Below are positions 37,183-45,704 of a DNA stretch of 64,000 nt, one piece after another (position 1 is the first letter of the stretch; each line of letters begins with the position of its first letter). A program made the position numbers and the translations under genes. The stretch covers positions 25,914 through 89,913 of the forward strand of contig NZ_BAEG01000016.1 in the NCBI RefSeq assembly GCF_000238915.1, written 5' to 3'. The stretch is from Arthrobacter globiformis NBRC 12137. GTDB taxonomy: Bacteria; Actinomycetota; Actinomycetes; Actinomycetales; Micrococcaceae. Under the pieces are notes generated by a model that ran no database searches, was not told where the DNA came from, and was given only the letters and a program-made list of their open reading frames with translations.

Positions 37183-38874
37183 TTAGGCCTCCAGGACCAC
37201 CGGGATGATCATGGGGCGCCGGCGCAGCTTGCGGTTAACCCAGGTGCCCACGATCCGGCGGACGATCTGCTGCAGCTGGTGGTTGGTGTGGTCAGCGTTG
37301 CTGAGCACCGCCTCCTCCAGTGCGGCGTTGATCTTGGGAATGATGTCGTCGAAGACTGAGTCGTCCTCGGCGACGCCGCGGGCGTGGATCTCGGGTCCGG
37401 AGACAACCTTGCCATTCGCCCGGTTGATGACCGTGATGATGGAGATGAAGCCCTCATCGCCCAGGACACGGCGGTCCTTGAGGTCGGCGTCAGTGATTTC
37501 GCCGACGCTGGAACCGTCCACATACACGAAACCGACCTCGACCTGGCCCACGATGTCGGCCTGGTGGTCCTTCAGGTCGATCACGGTGCCGTTGTCTGCA
37601 AGCAGGATGCTCGCTGTCGGAACTCCCGACTCCTCCGCGATCTTGCCGTTGGCGATCAGGTGGCGCGTCTCGCCGTGCACCGGCATGGCGTTGAGCGGCT
37701 CGAGGATGTTGTAGCAGTAAAGCAGTTCCCCTGCCGCGGCGTGGCCGGACACATGGACCTTGGCGTTGCCCTTGTGGATCACGTCGGCGCCGAGCTTCAG
37801 CAGGCCGTTGATGATGCGGAAGACGGCGTTCTCGTTGCCGGGAATGAGGCTGGAGGCAAGGATGACCGTGTCGCCCTGGCCCACCACCACGCGGTGGTCT
37901 CCGTTGGCCATGCGTGAAAGCGCGGCCATGGGCTCGCCCTGGGAGCCGGTGGACATCAGCACCACGCGGTTGTCGGGCAAAGTGTCGATGTTCTTCAGGT
38001 CCACCAGGATGCCGTCCGGCACGTGCAGGTAGCCGAGCTTGGCGGCGATGGCCATGTTCCGCACCATGGAACGTCCCACGAAGGCGACGCTGCGGCCGTG
38101 CTTGGCCGCGGCGTCCAGGACCTGCTGGACCCTGTGGACGTGCGAGGAGAACGATGCGACGATGATGCGCTTGGTGGCTTGGCCGAAGAGCCGGTCCAGG
38201 GTGGGACCGATCTCCTTCTCGGCGGTGGTGAAGCCCGGAACGTCGGCGTTGGTGGAGTCGGACATGAACAGGTCCACGCCTTCTTCGCCCAGCTTGGCGA
38301 AGTGCCGGAGATCGGTGATGCGGCCGTCGAGGGGAAGCTGGTCCATCTTGAAGTCGCCCGTGTGCAGCACCGTGCCGCCGGCCGTGCGGATGAAAACGGC
38401 CAAGGCGTCCGGGATGGAGTGGTTGACAGCAACGAACTCGCACTGGAAGGGCCCGAACTGCTCCACCTGCCCCTCGGTGACGGAGAGCGTGTAGGGCTTG
38501 ATCCGGTGTTCCTGCAGCTTGGCCTCAACCAGCGCCAGCGTCAGCTGGGAGCCCACGAGCGGAATGTCGTTGCGGAGCCGCAGCAGATACGGAACGGCTC
38601 CGATGTGGTCCTCGTGGCCGTGCGTGAGGACCACGGCGACGATGTCATCGATCCGGTCCTCGATGTAGGAGAAATCGGGCAGGATCAGGTCAACGCCGGG
38701 CTGGGTTTCCTCGGGGAAGAGGACACCGCAGTCGACAACCAGCAGTTTGCCGTCGATTTCGAACACAGCCATGTTCCGGCCAATCTCGCCCAGCCCGCCC
38801 AGCGGAACAATCCGCAGGGTGCCTTGGGGAAGGCGGGGAGGCGTAACGAGGCCGGGGAGGGCTACTTGGGTCAT
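37183..38874 (-). CDS. rnj: Ribonuclease J
   Basis: A 563-residue metallo-beta-lactamase-type nuclease with 5'-3' exo- and endonuclease activity in mRNA decay and rRNA maturation. Metal-binding motif HGHEDHIGAVPYLL (about 85), then FVAVNHSIPDALAV, TGDFKMDQ and the C-terminal VSGHAAAGEL. The beta-CASP region is about 215-360. Gene order dapA-rnj-ftsK is common in actinobacteria. The start is ATG 38874. Together with pnp (53231) the window encodes two main mRNA-decay nucleases. Confidence 0.96.
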   Translation of the reverse strand: MTQVALPGLVTPPRLPQGTLRIVPLGGLGEIGRNMAVFEIDGKLLVVDCGVLFPEETQPGVDLILPDFSYIEDRIDDIVAVVLTHGHEDHIGAVPYLLRLRNDIPLVGSQLTLALVEAKLQEHRIKPYTLSVTEGQVEQFGPFQCEFVAVNHSIPDALAVFIRTAGGTVLHTGDFKMDQLPLDGRITDLRHFAKLGEEGVDLFMSDSTNADVPGFTTAEKEIGPTLDRLFGQATKRIIVASFSSHVHRVQQVLDAAAKHGRSVAFVGRSMVRNMAIAAKLGYLHVPDGILVDLKNIDTLPDNRVVLMSTGSQGEPMAALSRMANGDHRVVVGQGDTVILASSLIPGNENAVFRIINGLLKLGADVIHKGNAKVHVSGHAAAGELLYCYNILEPLNAMPVHGETRHLIANGKIAEESGVPTASILLADNGTVIDLKDHQADIVGQVEVGFVYVDGSSVGEITDADLKDRRVLGDEGFISIITVINRANGKVVSGPEIHARGVAEDDSVFDDIIPKINAALEEAVLSNADHTNHQLQQIVRRIVGTWVNRKLRRRPMIIPVVLEA

Positions 38875-38918
38875 AATGCACTTCTTTCCAGACGGAAGAG
38901 AGTGCCGGTCTTAGTCCG

Positions 38919-39827
38919 TCAGGAAAAGACCAGCCCTCCTTCCGCCAAGTCCTCGCGGATGGTTTCGATCTCGGCTTCGTCCGGCTCCACGAGGGGCAAG
39001 CGGACAATCGAGTTGGGCAGGACTCCCTGCCATTTAAGAATTTGCTTCGCGGCAACGGCACCCTGGACACGGGTCATCGTTGCGCGCACTACCGGTTCAA
39101 GCTCGAAGTTGATCTTGCGGGCCGTTCCGAGGTCGTTCGCGTTGATCGCGTCGATGAGCTCACGGAAGCGGCGGGTGGCGACGTGCGTGGTGACACCCAC
39201 CAGGCCGACGGCGCCCAGGGCCATCCACTGCAGGGTCAGTCCGTCATCGCCGGAGTAGAAGGCAAGGTCAGTCTCGGCCAGAACGCGGGTGGCCGCAGCG
39301 AAGTCGGCCTTGGCGTCCTTGACGGCCACGATGTTCGGGTGCTGGGCCAGGCGGATCATGGTGTCCGGCGCTATCTCGATGGACGACCGTCCGGGGATGT
39401 CGTAGAGCATGACAGGCAGGTCCGTGGCGGATGCGACCGTCTCGAAGTGCGCCCGGACACCGGCCTGGCTGGGCTTGTTGTAGTACGGCGTGACGATCAG
39501 CAGGCCGTCGACGCCCAGCTTCGCGGCTTCCTGGGACAGGTGCACGGAGTGCGCGGTGTCGTTGGTTCCGGTGCCGGCGATAACGGCGGCACGCCCGCCA
39601 ACGGCTTCCATCACGGCGCGGAACATTCCGAGGTTTTCCTCGTCGGTGAGGGTGGACGTCTCGCCGGTGGTTCCCGTGACAACGAGGCCGTCGCAGCCGT
39701 CGTCAACGAGCTTGCTGGCCAGTTCCGCGGCCTGCTGGTAATCGACCTTGCCGTCAGTGGTGAACGGGGTGACCATGGCGGTCAGGAGGGTGCCCAGGGC
39801 AGGAATGTTCGCGGAAGTGTCAGCCAT
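38919..39827 (-). CDS. dapA: 4-hydroxy-tetrahydrodipicolinate synthase
   Basis: Condenses pyruvate and aspartate semialdehyde, the first committed step of the DAP/lysine pathway (302 aa TIM barrel). VTGTTGETSTLTDEE binds substrate, MLYDIPGRSSIEIAP carries the catalytic Tyr, and IVAVKDAKADFAA the Schiff-base Lys. Its last residues end 44 bases before rnj. The ATG at 39827 has no Shine-Dalgarno but a TAACGT hexamer 7 nt upstream. Confidence 0.96.
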   Translation of the reverse strand: MADTSANIPALGTLLTAMVTPFTTDGKVDYQQAAELASKLVDDGCDGLVVTGTTGETSTLTDEENLGMFRAVMEAVGGRAAVIAGTGTNDTAHSVHLSQEAAKLGVDGLLIVTPYYNKPSQAGVRAHFETVASATDLPVMLYDIPGRSSIEIAPDTMIRLAQHPNIVAVKDAKADFAAATRVLAETDLAFYSGDDGLTLQWMALGAVGLVGVTTHVATRRFRELIDAINANDLGTARKINFELEPVVRATMTRVQGAVAAKQILKWQGVLPNSIVRLPLVEPDEAEIETIREDLAEGGLVFS

Positions 39828-39834
39828 GGGAAAA

Positions 39835-39840
39835 ACGTTA
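39835..39840 (-). promoter_or_regulatory. Putative -10 box of a leaderless promoter (dapA)
   Basis: Minus-strand TAACGT ends 7 nt before the ATG at 39825-39827. The match is moderate. Confidence 0.4.
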
Positions 39841-39904
39841 CCCTGTCACGTGCAGGTTAGGACAATGGCCGTCGCGTGATGAACGTCAAATTCCGGCGCG
39901 AACG

Positions 39905-40777
39905 CTAGCCGCGGTACCGGTCCAGGGAACCCCGCCGCAGGACCGCGGTGACCACTTCCGTCCCCACACCGCCAGCCTGTTGCATCGCCAGCCCGTCCGG
40001 CCCCCAGAAACCACTCAGGCCGCAGGATGGCCCCAGCGGCGTTTGGCCACCGAGGTTGGCAAGGACGCCGTACATGCGGTTGTCCATGGCCCGCGCTCCA
40101 AGATGCAGCCCCAGCCGGTGGCCTTCGTCCTGCGTGTAGAGCGCCGAGACGGCATACACGTCGGCTCCGGCAGCAGCAGCAGCAGCCCCGGAGTGCGCCG
40201 GATGGGCAGCATCGAAGCAGATGGCCAGGGCGACCTTCCAGCCGTCCACGTCCAGCAGGAGCGGCTCCTGCTCTAGTTCAGACCCCTGCTCCGGCCCGAA
40301 CCTCTGTCCTGCTTCGATCCCCAGCCCTCCTTCGAACCTCTTCCCTTTTTCGAATCCGGGCCCTGCTTCAAACAGAGACTCCTCGTCGCCGTGCAGGTGC
40401 GTCTTGAAGCCAGCCTCTTCCGCGCCGTTCGGGTGGATAGCGAGGGAGGCGAGCCGGGGCGTCCCGTCCGGCTCCCGAAACGGCGCGCCGACGACGGCGG
40501 TGATGCCCGTCCTGCGGCAGATCTCCCGGATGGGGTCCAGACGAGGATCCCCGGGCGCCACCCACTGGCCCCCGTCCGGCTGGCCCCCGCCCGAGTGGTC
40601 GCTGCCGCGGAGCAGCCGCAGGTTGTACCCCGTGAGGGAGAGCTCGGGAAACACCACCAGCCTGGCACCGTGCGAGTCGGCGTCCTCGATGAGGCGCACA
40701 TGCTCAGGCACATTCGCGTCAATGCCGCCGTCCAGGGCCGCGTACTGGATGGCGGATACAGTCAGCGGTCCGGTCAC
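39905..40777 (-). CDS. Carbon-nitrogen hydrolase (nitrilase superfamily) with low-complexity insert
   Basis: A 290-residue amidase-like enzyme. The Glu-Lys-Cys triad is visible: E in VVFPELSLTGYNL, K in GFKTHLHGDEESL and C in VALAICFDAAHP. Between the Lys and Cys blocks lies a repetitive stretch (about 133-168) with FEAG, FEKG, FEGG and IEAG units that looks like a slippage-born insertion. The substrate is unknown. The start is GTG at 40777 with AGGA eight bases upstream, nine bases after the SOS-box stub gene, so it is probably cotranscribed and thus DNA-damage inducible. Confidence 0.9.
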   Translation of the reverse strand: MTGPLTVSAIQYAALDGGIDANVPEHVRLIEDADSHGARLVVFPELSLTGYNLRLLRGSDHSGGGQPDGGQWVAPGDPRLDPIREICRRTGITAVVGAPFREPDGTPRLASLAIHPNGAEEAGFKTHLHGDEESLFEAGPGFEKGKRFEGGLGIEAGQRFGPEQGSELEQEPLLLDVDGWKVALAICFDAAHPAHSGAAAAAAGADVYAVSALYTQDEGHRLGLHLGARAMDNRMYGVLANLGGQTPLGPSCGLSGFWGPDGLAMQQAGGVGTEVVTAVLRRGSLDRYRG

Positions 40778-40786
40778 GAGCCCATC

Positions 40787-41221
40787 CTAGGCGGGGTCTG
40801 CCCCCGAGCAGTACCGCTCTACGGCCAGCTCCCGCAACGATTCGGCCCATAGGGTGAGGCGCTGCGCGGCGCGGACATAGTGGAACAGCTCCGTGGGCGT
40901 CAGTGCATCGATATCCGTTTCCGACAGCCGGCGTGCCAGTTCCGCACCCGGCGCCTGGTCGGAGAGCGCGACGCCTTCCCGGCCCCACTGGATGTCCTCG
41001 GCAGGCTCCCCCGCCACGAGCTGCCGAAAAAGAAAGTCCACCACGCCGGGGCTCATCGCTTTCAGCGGATCACCCTTCACCGGATCACCCTTCACCGGAT
41101 CAACCCGGAGCGGGTCAGCCCGGAGCGCAGGGGCCTTGAGGGGGTCACTCCTGAGCCGGTGCCCGCCCGGCTCGCGCCCTTCCAGCTGGTGGCCTGCCGG
41201 GCGCCCTGATGACTTCTTCAT
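40787..41221 (-). CDS. SOS-box controlled hypothetical protein, DUF222/13E12 N-terminal-like
   Basis: A 144-residue protein of unknown function. Residues about 20-45 contain five-residue repeats (DPLRV, DPVKG, DPVKG, DPLKA) from a 15-bp DNA repeat. The C-terminal part, ARRLSETDIDALTPTELFHY then VRAAQRLTLWAESLRELAV, resembles the N-terminal helix of 13E12/DUF222 proteins (pattern GxELAxxLxxxDxxxLxxxxxVxxLxAxxRxxxW), but the frame stops where that family goes on. It may be a truncated remnant or a small SOS protein. ATG 41221 is leaderless behind a LexA-box promoter. The downstream nitrilase is likely in the same transcript. Confidence 0.7.
   Translation of the reverse strand: MKKSSGRPAGHQLEGREPGGHRLRSDPLKAPALRADPLRVDPVKGDPVKGDPLKAMSPGVVDFLFRQLVAGEPAEDIQWGREGVALSDQAPGAELARRLSETDIDALTPTELFHYVRAAQRLTLWAESLRELAVERYCSGADPA
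41061..41120. repeat. Four 15-bp tandem units inside the SOS stub gene
   Basis: Units at 41061-41075, 41076-41090, 41091-41105 and 41106-41120 (TTCACCGGATCACCC type) are in frame, each encoding five residues of the DPxKx repeat. Unit 4 is more diverged. Confidence 0.85.
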
Positions 41222-41228
41222 GCCGGCA

Positions 41229-41251
41229 ATACTATTCGAACATATATTCGA
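41229..41251 (-). promoter_or_regulatory. LexA (SOS) box and leaderless promoter of the stub gene
   Basis: TCGAACATATATTCGA at 41236-41251 matches the LexA consensus with one mismatch inside a longer palindrome. Directly adjacent on the minus strand, TAGTAT (41229-41234) ends 7 nt before the ATG at 41221. LexA bound there would cover the -10/spacer. Confidence 0.82.
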
Positions 41252-41421
41252 ATACAAGGTTGCGCCCAGACCAATCCTGAATCAGGGGTACGACAGTCGG
41301 TAGTCCACGCCGTGTCTTGGCCTGCCCCGCGGTCTAGTCCTGTCCCGCCGGATCCCCGAGTGCTTGACTGGAAGCTACGACGGCGACCTGCCGCCCTACG
41401 CCGTCAGCTGGAGGTGCCCGA

Positions 41422-41998
41422 ATGCGCAAGATCATCCTGATGATGTCGGTGTCCCTGGATGGATTCTTCGAGGGGCTGGACCGGGACATCAGCTGGCATG
41501 TGGTGAACGACGAACTCCTTCGCCACCTCAACGAGCGGTTCCGGACGATGGGTGCCTTCATGTCCGGGCGCATCACCCATGAGTTGATGGCCGGTTTCTG
41601 GCCCACGGCCGACCAGAATCCCGGCCTCTCGGCGCCCATGGCCGAGTTCGCCGGGATCTGGCGGGAGATGCCAAAGTACGTGTTTTCGCGGACCCTCACC
41701 CGGGCCGCCTGGAACACGACGGTGATTCACGACGTCGTGCCTGAACAGATCGCGGAACTGAAGGCCCAGCCCGGCGGCGACATCGCCCTTAGCGGCGCCA
41801 ATGTGGCGTCCGCCTTCATGCGGCAGGGCCTGATCGACGAGTTCCGGATTCTCGTTCATCCCGTGGTTCTGGGGCGCGCGCGCTGTCGAAGACCCCGATA
41901 TCGGGGTGAGCCTTAAGCTCGAGGGAACGCGGTCGTTCGGCAACGGCGTTGTGTTGCTTCATTACTCGAGCAACGGTGACTCGAGCGACGGTGACTAA
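41422..41998 (+). pseudogene. Dihydrofolate reductase (RibD C-terminal-like) family gene, frameshifted
   Basis: The first frame (41422-41916) encodes MRKIILMMSVSLDGFFEGLD to LVHPVVLG, the bulk of a RibD-C/DHFR-like reductase of about 190 residues, then runs into nonsense (RARCRRPRYRGEP). The conserved C-terminus continues in the next frame from about 41873: VEDPDIGVSLKLEGTRSFGN and GVVLLHY, ending in TAA at 41996-41998. The break falls in the GC alternation GGGGCGCGCGCGCT. It is a natural frameshift or a base-calling error; without it this would be a normal reductase of unknown substrate. GGAGG precedes the ATG. Confidence 0.85.
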
Positions 41999-42059
41999 GG
42001 CCCGAAGCCAGCCGTTCACGAAAATCAGGCCTGCACAGCGGATATGAGACGATCACATC

Positions 42060-43295
42060 ATGACCTCGCGGAGCACGGCTGCATCGTCCAAGACAGCTAA
42101 GAGGCCGGCGTCCGGCGTCCGATTGGCCGGTATCGATGCTGCCCGCGGTCTGGCCCTCCTGGGCATGATGGCCACGCACCTGCTCCCGACCTTCGAGGCC
42201 AATGCCGCACTGACCCCGACGTGGGTGGGCCTGACGTTCTCCGGCCGTGCCGCCGCCCTGTTTGCCGTGCTCGCTGGCATTGGGCTCGCCCTGTCCACCG
42301 GCAAGCAACAGCCTCTTGACGGCCCCGCACTGACGGCGGCACGGCGCGGCATCGCGATGCGCGCCCTGGTGATTGCCGTCGTCGGGCTGGCGCTCGGCGG
42401 GCTTGACGTCAACATCGCGGTGATTCTGGTGCATTATGCCGTGCTGTTCCTGTGCATTCTGCCGTTCATCGGGCTGCGGCTGAAGGCCTTGTGCGGCTGG
42501 GCAGCAGGTTGGATCCTGCTGTCCCCGTTGCTTGCCTTCCTGCTTCGGCCCTGGCTCATGGCCGCAGATCCGCCGCTGCAGCTCAACCACAACCCGGGGT
42601 GGGAGGACTTCACCACTTCGGGCCAGCTGCTGGGCGACCTGTTCCTGACGGGGTACTACCCGGTATTCCTGTGGATTTCGTATCTGCTCGTGGGGCTCGT
42701 CATCGGCAGGCTCGCGCTGACCGCGGCAATAGTTCCGGTGTTGCTGCTGCTCGGCGGCACGGCCGTGGCGGCATTCTCCAAGGTCCTGGGCACAGCGGCG
42801 ATGGAGCAGTGGGGCGGCCGCGCCGCCCTCCAGGAGATCCTCACGGACCCCAGCTATCCGTTGGACAGCCTCCTGCAGGTCAACCTCGCCGGTGTCCGGC
42901 AGGAGGGATCGTGGTGGTGGCTTGCCGGCAGCGCGCCCCATTCCGGAACCACCCTGGACCTGCTGCATACCAGCGGCGTGGCGGCCGCCGTCGTCGGCCT
43001 TTGCCTTCTGGTGGGCAGGCTGGGGCAGTGGCTCGCGCTGGACCTGCTGCTTCCGCTGCGGGGACCGGGTGCCATGACGCTGACGCTGTACACCGCCCAC
43101 GTTTGCGTGGTGGCGTCGTTCCATCTCAAGCCATTGCCCGTGGGCTGGACCGAAGACGGGATGTACTTCGCACACGCGGCATTGGCCGTGATGATCGGGA
43201 TGGTCTTCGTAATCCTGAAATGGCGAGGTCCGCTGGAATGGCTCGGGCATGCCGCCAACCAGGTGGGCCGGCACCAGCCCGCCAGGATCCGGTAA
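42060..43295 (+). CDS. Membrane acyltransferase-like protein (HGSNAT/DUF1624-DUF418 type)
   Basis: A 411-residue multi-pass protein (about ten hydrophobic segments). The N-terminal block RLAGIDAARGLALLGMMATHL is the signature of the heparan-alpha-glucosaminide N-acetyltransferase/DUF1624 group (GIDxxRGLA). The C-terminal LRGPGAMTLTLYTAHVCVVA and EWLGHAANQ resemble DUF418. Such proteins probably acylate cell-surface glycans, but the substrate is unknown. No Shine-Dalgarno precedes the ATG. It converges with the TPR-like gene 22 bases later. Confidence 0.82.
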   Translation: MTSRSTAASSKTAKRPASGVRLAGIDAARGLALLGMMATHLLPTFEANAALTPTWVGLTFSGRAAALFAVLAGIGLALSTGKQQPLDGPALTAARRGIAMRALVIAVVGLALGGLDVNIAVILVHYAVLFLCILPFIGLRLKALCGWAAGWILLSPLLAFLLRPWLMAADPPLQLNHNPGWEDFTTSGQLLGDLFLTGYYPVFLWISYLLVGLVIGRLALTAAIVPVLLLLGGTAVAAFSKVLGTAAMEQWGGRAALQEILTDPSYPLDSLLQVNLAGVRQEGSWWWLAGSAPHSGTTLDLLHTSGVAAAVVGLCLLVGRLGQWLALDLLLPLRGPGAMTLTLYTAHVCVVASFHLKPLPVGWTEDGMYFAHAALAVMIGMVFVILKWRGPLEWLGHAANQVGRHQPARIR

Positions 43296-43317
43296 CTTGC
43301 GGGCCGGGATCCGGTAG

Positions 43318-43806
43318 CTACCGGGCCAGTGCGTCGCCGGAGGCGCGGAACAGCCGCACGGCATCCCGCATGGAGGAACGTGCCCGTTTCCGGTCACCCG
43401 ACGCGTCGTAGGCGCAGCTGAGCCGGAACCAGGACCGCCAGTCGTCCGGGGCGGCTTCTGTTTCCGCCCGGTACTTCTCGAACTCCTGGTCGGCGGCAGC
43501 CCGGATGATCCGGCCGGCCGGCGTGCGTGGCAGGTTGTCCTCCGGCAGGCCGCCTTCGGCCTCCAACACACGTGCCATCTGCTCGGTCCGGGCGCCGAAA
43601 AGGAGTTCCCGGATCAGGGCCCAGGCGCCAATCACCGGCAGCACGAGGTACGCCGCGCCGATGGCTTTGGCCACGGCCTCGGCGTCGGTCAGCAGCAGGA
43701 CGGAGCGCTGGAAGGACACCACGAGATAAAAGACCAGCAGGAGCGTCACAGCGCCTACCCAGATCTTGGTGCGGTTTGTCCTCAGCCAGCCAAGAAGCGG
43801 TTTCAC
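43318..43806 (-). CDS. Hypothetical membrane protein with TPR-like tail
   Basis: A 162-residue protein with two hydrophobic helices (about 16-33 and 49-66), then a cytoplasmic helical part (about 100-155: WRSWFRLSCAYDASGDRKRARSSMRDAVRL) with the spacing of a tetratricopeptide repeat. No catalytic motif is visible. It starts four bases after the dapB stop on the same strand, so it is the second gene of a dapB operon. A perfect palindrome (CCGGTAGCTACCGG, 43311-43324) overlaps its stop codon. Confidence 0.8.
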   Translation of the reverse strand: MKPLLGWLRTNRTKIWVGAVTLLLVFYLVVSFQRSVLLLTDAEAVAKAIGAAYLVLPVIGAWALIRELLFGARTEQMARVLEAEGGLPEDNLPRTPAGRIIRAAADQEFEKYRAETEAAPDDWRSWFRLSCAYDASGDRKRARSSMRDAVRLFRASGDALAR

Positions 43807-43810
43807 CGGG

Positions 43811-44569
43811 TTACAGCCCCAGGTCCAGGTAGCCGTCCAGGCCGACGGTGAGCCCCGGGTGCGCTGCGACGTTCCGCACGCCCAGGAGCACGCCGGGCAT
43901 GAAGGAAGCCCGGTCGAAGGAATCGTGACGGAGCGTCAGCTGCTCCCCCGGGCCGCCGAGCAGGACTTCCTGATGCGCCACGAGTCCCCGGAGCCGGACG
44001 CTGTGCACGCGCACGCCGTCCACCTCGCAGCCGCGGGCGCCGGCCAGTTCAGTGGTGGTGGCATCGGGGCTGGGGCCGACGCCGGCCGCCTCGCGTTCCG
44101 CTGCCACCAGCTGGGCGGTGCGCACGGCGGTACCCGACGGCGCGTCCACCTTGTCCGGGTGGTGGAGTTCGATGATCTCCACGGATTCGAAGTACTTGGA
44201 CGCCTTGGCGGCGAATGCCGAGGTGAGCACGGAGCCCAGGGCGAAGTTGGGTGCAATCAGCACACCGACCTCCGGGTGGCCGGCCAGCAGGGTCTCCAGC
44301 GACTCCAGCCTGCCCAGGTCCCAGCCCGTGGTGCCCACCACGGCGTGCATGCCGTTTTCGACGGCGAAGCGGACGTTCTCCTCGGTGCTCTCCGGAACGG
44401 TGAGGTCGACGACGTACCGGGCGCCGGCGTCGACCAGGGAATCGAGGGAGTCACCGCGTCCCAGCGCGGCGACGAGCTTCATGTCGGGAGCGGCCTCCAC
44501 AGCTTTGACGGCCTCGGCGCCCATGCGCCCGTTTGCGCCCAGAACGGCGACAGGAAGTTGTTGGGTCAT
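43811..44569 (-). CDS. dapB: 4-hydroxy-tetrahydrodipicolinate reductase
   Basis: NAD(P)H-dependent reductase in DAP/lysine synthesis (252 aa). N-terminal Rossmann GANGRMGAEAVKAVEA, catalytic ELHHPDKVDAPSGTAVRTAQ (the conserved HH...K and GTA) and HQEVLLGGPGEQLTLRHDSFDR. Length and order of motifs match the short actinobacterial form. It is upstream of the TPR-like gene and downstream of moaE by about 120 bases. Confidence 0.96.
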   Translation of the reverse strand: MTQQLPVAVLGANGRMGAEAVKAVEAAPDMKLVAALGRGDSLDSLVDAGARYVVDLTVPESTEENVRFAVENGMHAVVGTTGWDLGRLESLETLLAGHPEVGVLIAPNFALGSVLTSAFAAKASKYFESVEIIELHHPDKVDAPSGTAVRTAQLVAAEREAAGVGPSPDATTTELAGARGCEVDGVRVHSVRLRGLVAHQEVLLGGPGEQLTLRHDSFDRASFMPGVLLGVRNVAAHPGLTVGLDGYLDLGL

Positions 44570-44686
44570 GGATTCAACACTACCGTTCGGGGGACCGCCG
44601 GACGGAACCGGAGCGCATGCGTTACCTCACGCGTGTGCCCTCCAGTCCCCTGCGCTGCGGTCCGTTTACTCCCCGGCGCTGTGCCC

Positions 44687-45187
44687 CTACTCCCCGGCCC
44701 CGACCCACTCAACGGTGCCGTCGCTGAAGAACTGTTCTTTCCAGATCGGCACCTGCGCCTTGACCCGGTCCACCAGCTCGGAGCACACGGCGAAGGCCTG
44801 CCCGCGGTGGGCGGCCGATACCGCGCAGACGAGGGCGGGGTCGCCGATTTCCAGCGGGCCCACCCGGTGCGCGACCCAGATCCGGACCGGAGGAACCGCG
44901 CCGGCACCATCAGCACCGCCAGACGCAGCGCCGTCGGCGCCAGCCGCCCCGGCCTGCTCCGCCACCAGCTGCGCCACGACGTCGTCCAGCACCTTCCGTG
45001 CCGTGGGGTGGGCGGTGTAGCTGAGCCGGTCGACCGGCTTGCCGCCGTCGTGGTTCCGGACAACGCCGCTAAAGCTGACCACCGCTCCGGCAGTCTCCGA
45101 CTCCACGGCGGCGATGGCCTGGTCCACGGAGATGGGTTCGCTGCTAAGCACTGCGGTTACTACTTCGAACGAAGCCTCAGTGGCCAT
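44687..45187 (-). CDS. moaE: Molybdopterin synthase catalytic subunit MoaE
   Basis: Large subunit of MPT synthase, using MoaD thiocarboxylate to convert cPMP to molybdopterin (166 aa). Conserved VVSFSGVVRNHDGGKPVDRLSYTAH, ARKVLDD, VAHRVGPLEIGDPALVCAV and the catalytic Lys in VKAQVPIWKEQFF. An Ala/Gly-rich loop (about 70-88) is a local insertion. It overlaps mogA by 11 bases. The small subunit moaD is on the other strand at 50445. Confidence 0.95.
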   Translation of the reverse strand: MATEASFEVVTAVLSSEPISVDQAIAAVESETAGAVVSFSGVVRNHDGGKPVDRLSYTAHPTARKVLDDVVAQLVAEQAGAAGADGAASGGADGAGAVPPVRIWVAHRVGPLEIGDPALVCAVSAAHRGQAFAVCSELVDRVKAQVPIWKEQFFSDGTVEWVGAGE

Positions 45188-45704
45188 GTCCGCCCTCCAA
45201 CTGGTCGCATAGGTGCCCGATCACCGGATCCAGGACGGAGAGACCGTCCATGACCCCCTTGGGTGATCCGGGCAGGTTGATGATGAAAGTCCGGCCGGCC
45301 GAACCGGCATGTCCGCGGCTCAGCATGGCATGGGGCGTCTTCGCCGTTCCGAACTGGCGGATGCCCTCCATGATGCCGGGGATTTCACGGTCCAGGAGCG
45401 GCAGCGTCATTTCCGGCGTCTGGTCGTCCGGGCTCAGGCCGGTCCCCCCGCTGGTGATGACGACGGCGGGTTCCTGGGTCAGGAGCGCACGGATCGCCGC
45501 GCCCACCGGTTCACCGTCGGGCACCACCATGACCGGGTACGGCACGAAGCCGTGTTCGGCGAGCCAGTCTGTGATGACGGGCCCGGTCTCGTCCTGGTAG
45601 ACGCCGGAGGCGGCTCGCGTTGAGGCAATGACGACGCCGGCCTTCCGGCCCTGCACCTCGCCGTGTACGTGCGGTGCCGCGGTATTCGAAGGATGGTTGC
45701 TCAC
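45177..45704 (-). CDS. mog: MogA/MoaB family molybdenum cofactor biosynthesis protein
   Basis: Adenylylates molybdopterin before molybdate insertion (175 aa). Signature [21 protein letters not shown] and the final [29 protein letters not shown] fit the MoCF domain. It has a short N-terminal extension relative to E. coli MogA. It overlaps moaC by 4 bases (ATGA-type) and moaE by 11. MoaB and MogA cannot be told apart safely here. Confidence 0.93.
   Translation of the reverse strand: MSNHPSNTAAPHVHGEVQGRKAGVVIASTRAASGVYQDETGPVITDWLAEHGFVPYPVMVVPDGEPVGAAIRALLTQEPAVVITSGGTGLSPDDQTPEMTLPLLDREIPGIMEGIRQFGTAKTPHAMLSRGHAGSAGRTFIINLPGSPKGVMDGLSVLDPVIGHLCDQLEGGHGH

Noticed and set aside
40323..40348. 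TTCGAAC and TTCGAAT close together inside the nitrilase gene
   Set aside because: The spacing is far from 4 nt, and both are codons of the FEKG/FEGG repeat.
41222..41257. Upstream extension of the SOS stub gene from TTG 41257
   Set aside because: It would place codons in the LexA box and -10; the ATG at 41221 is correctly spaced.
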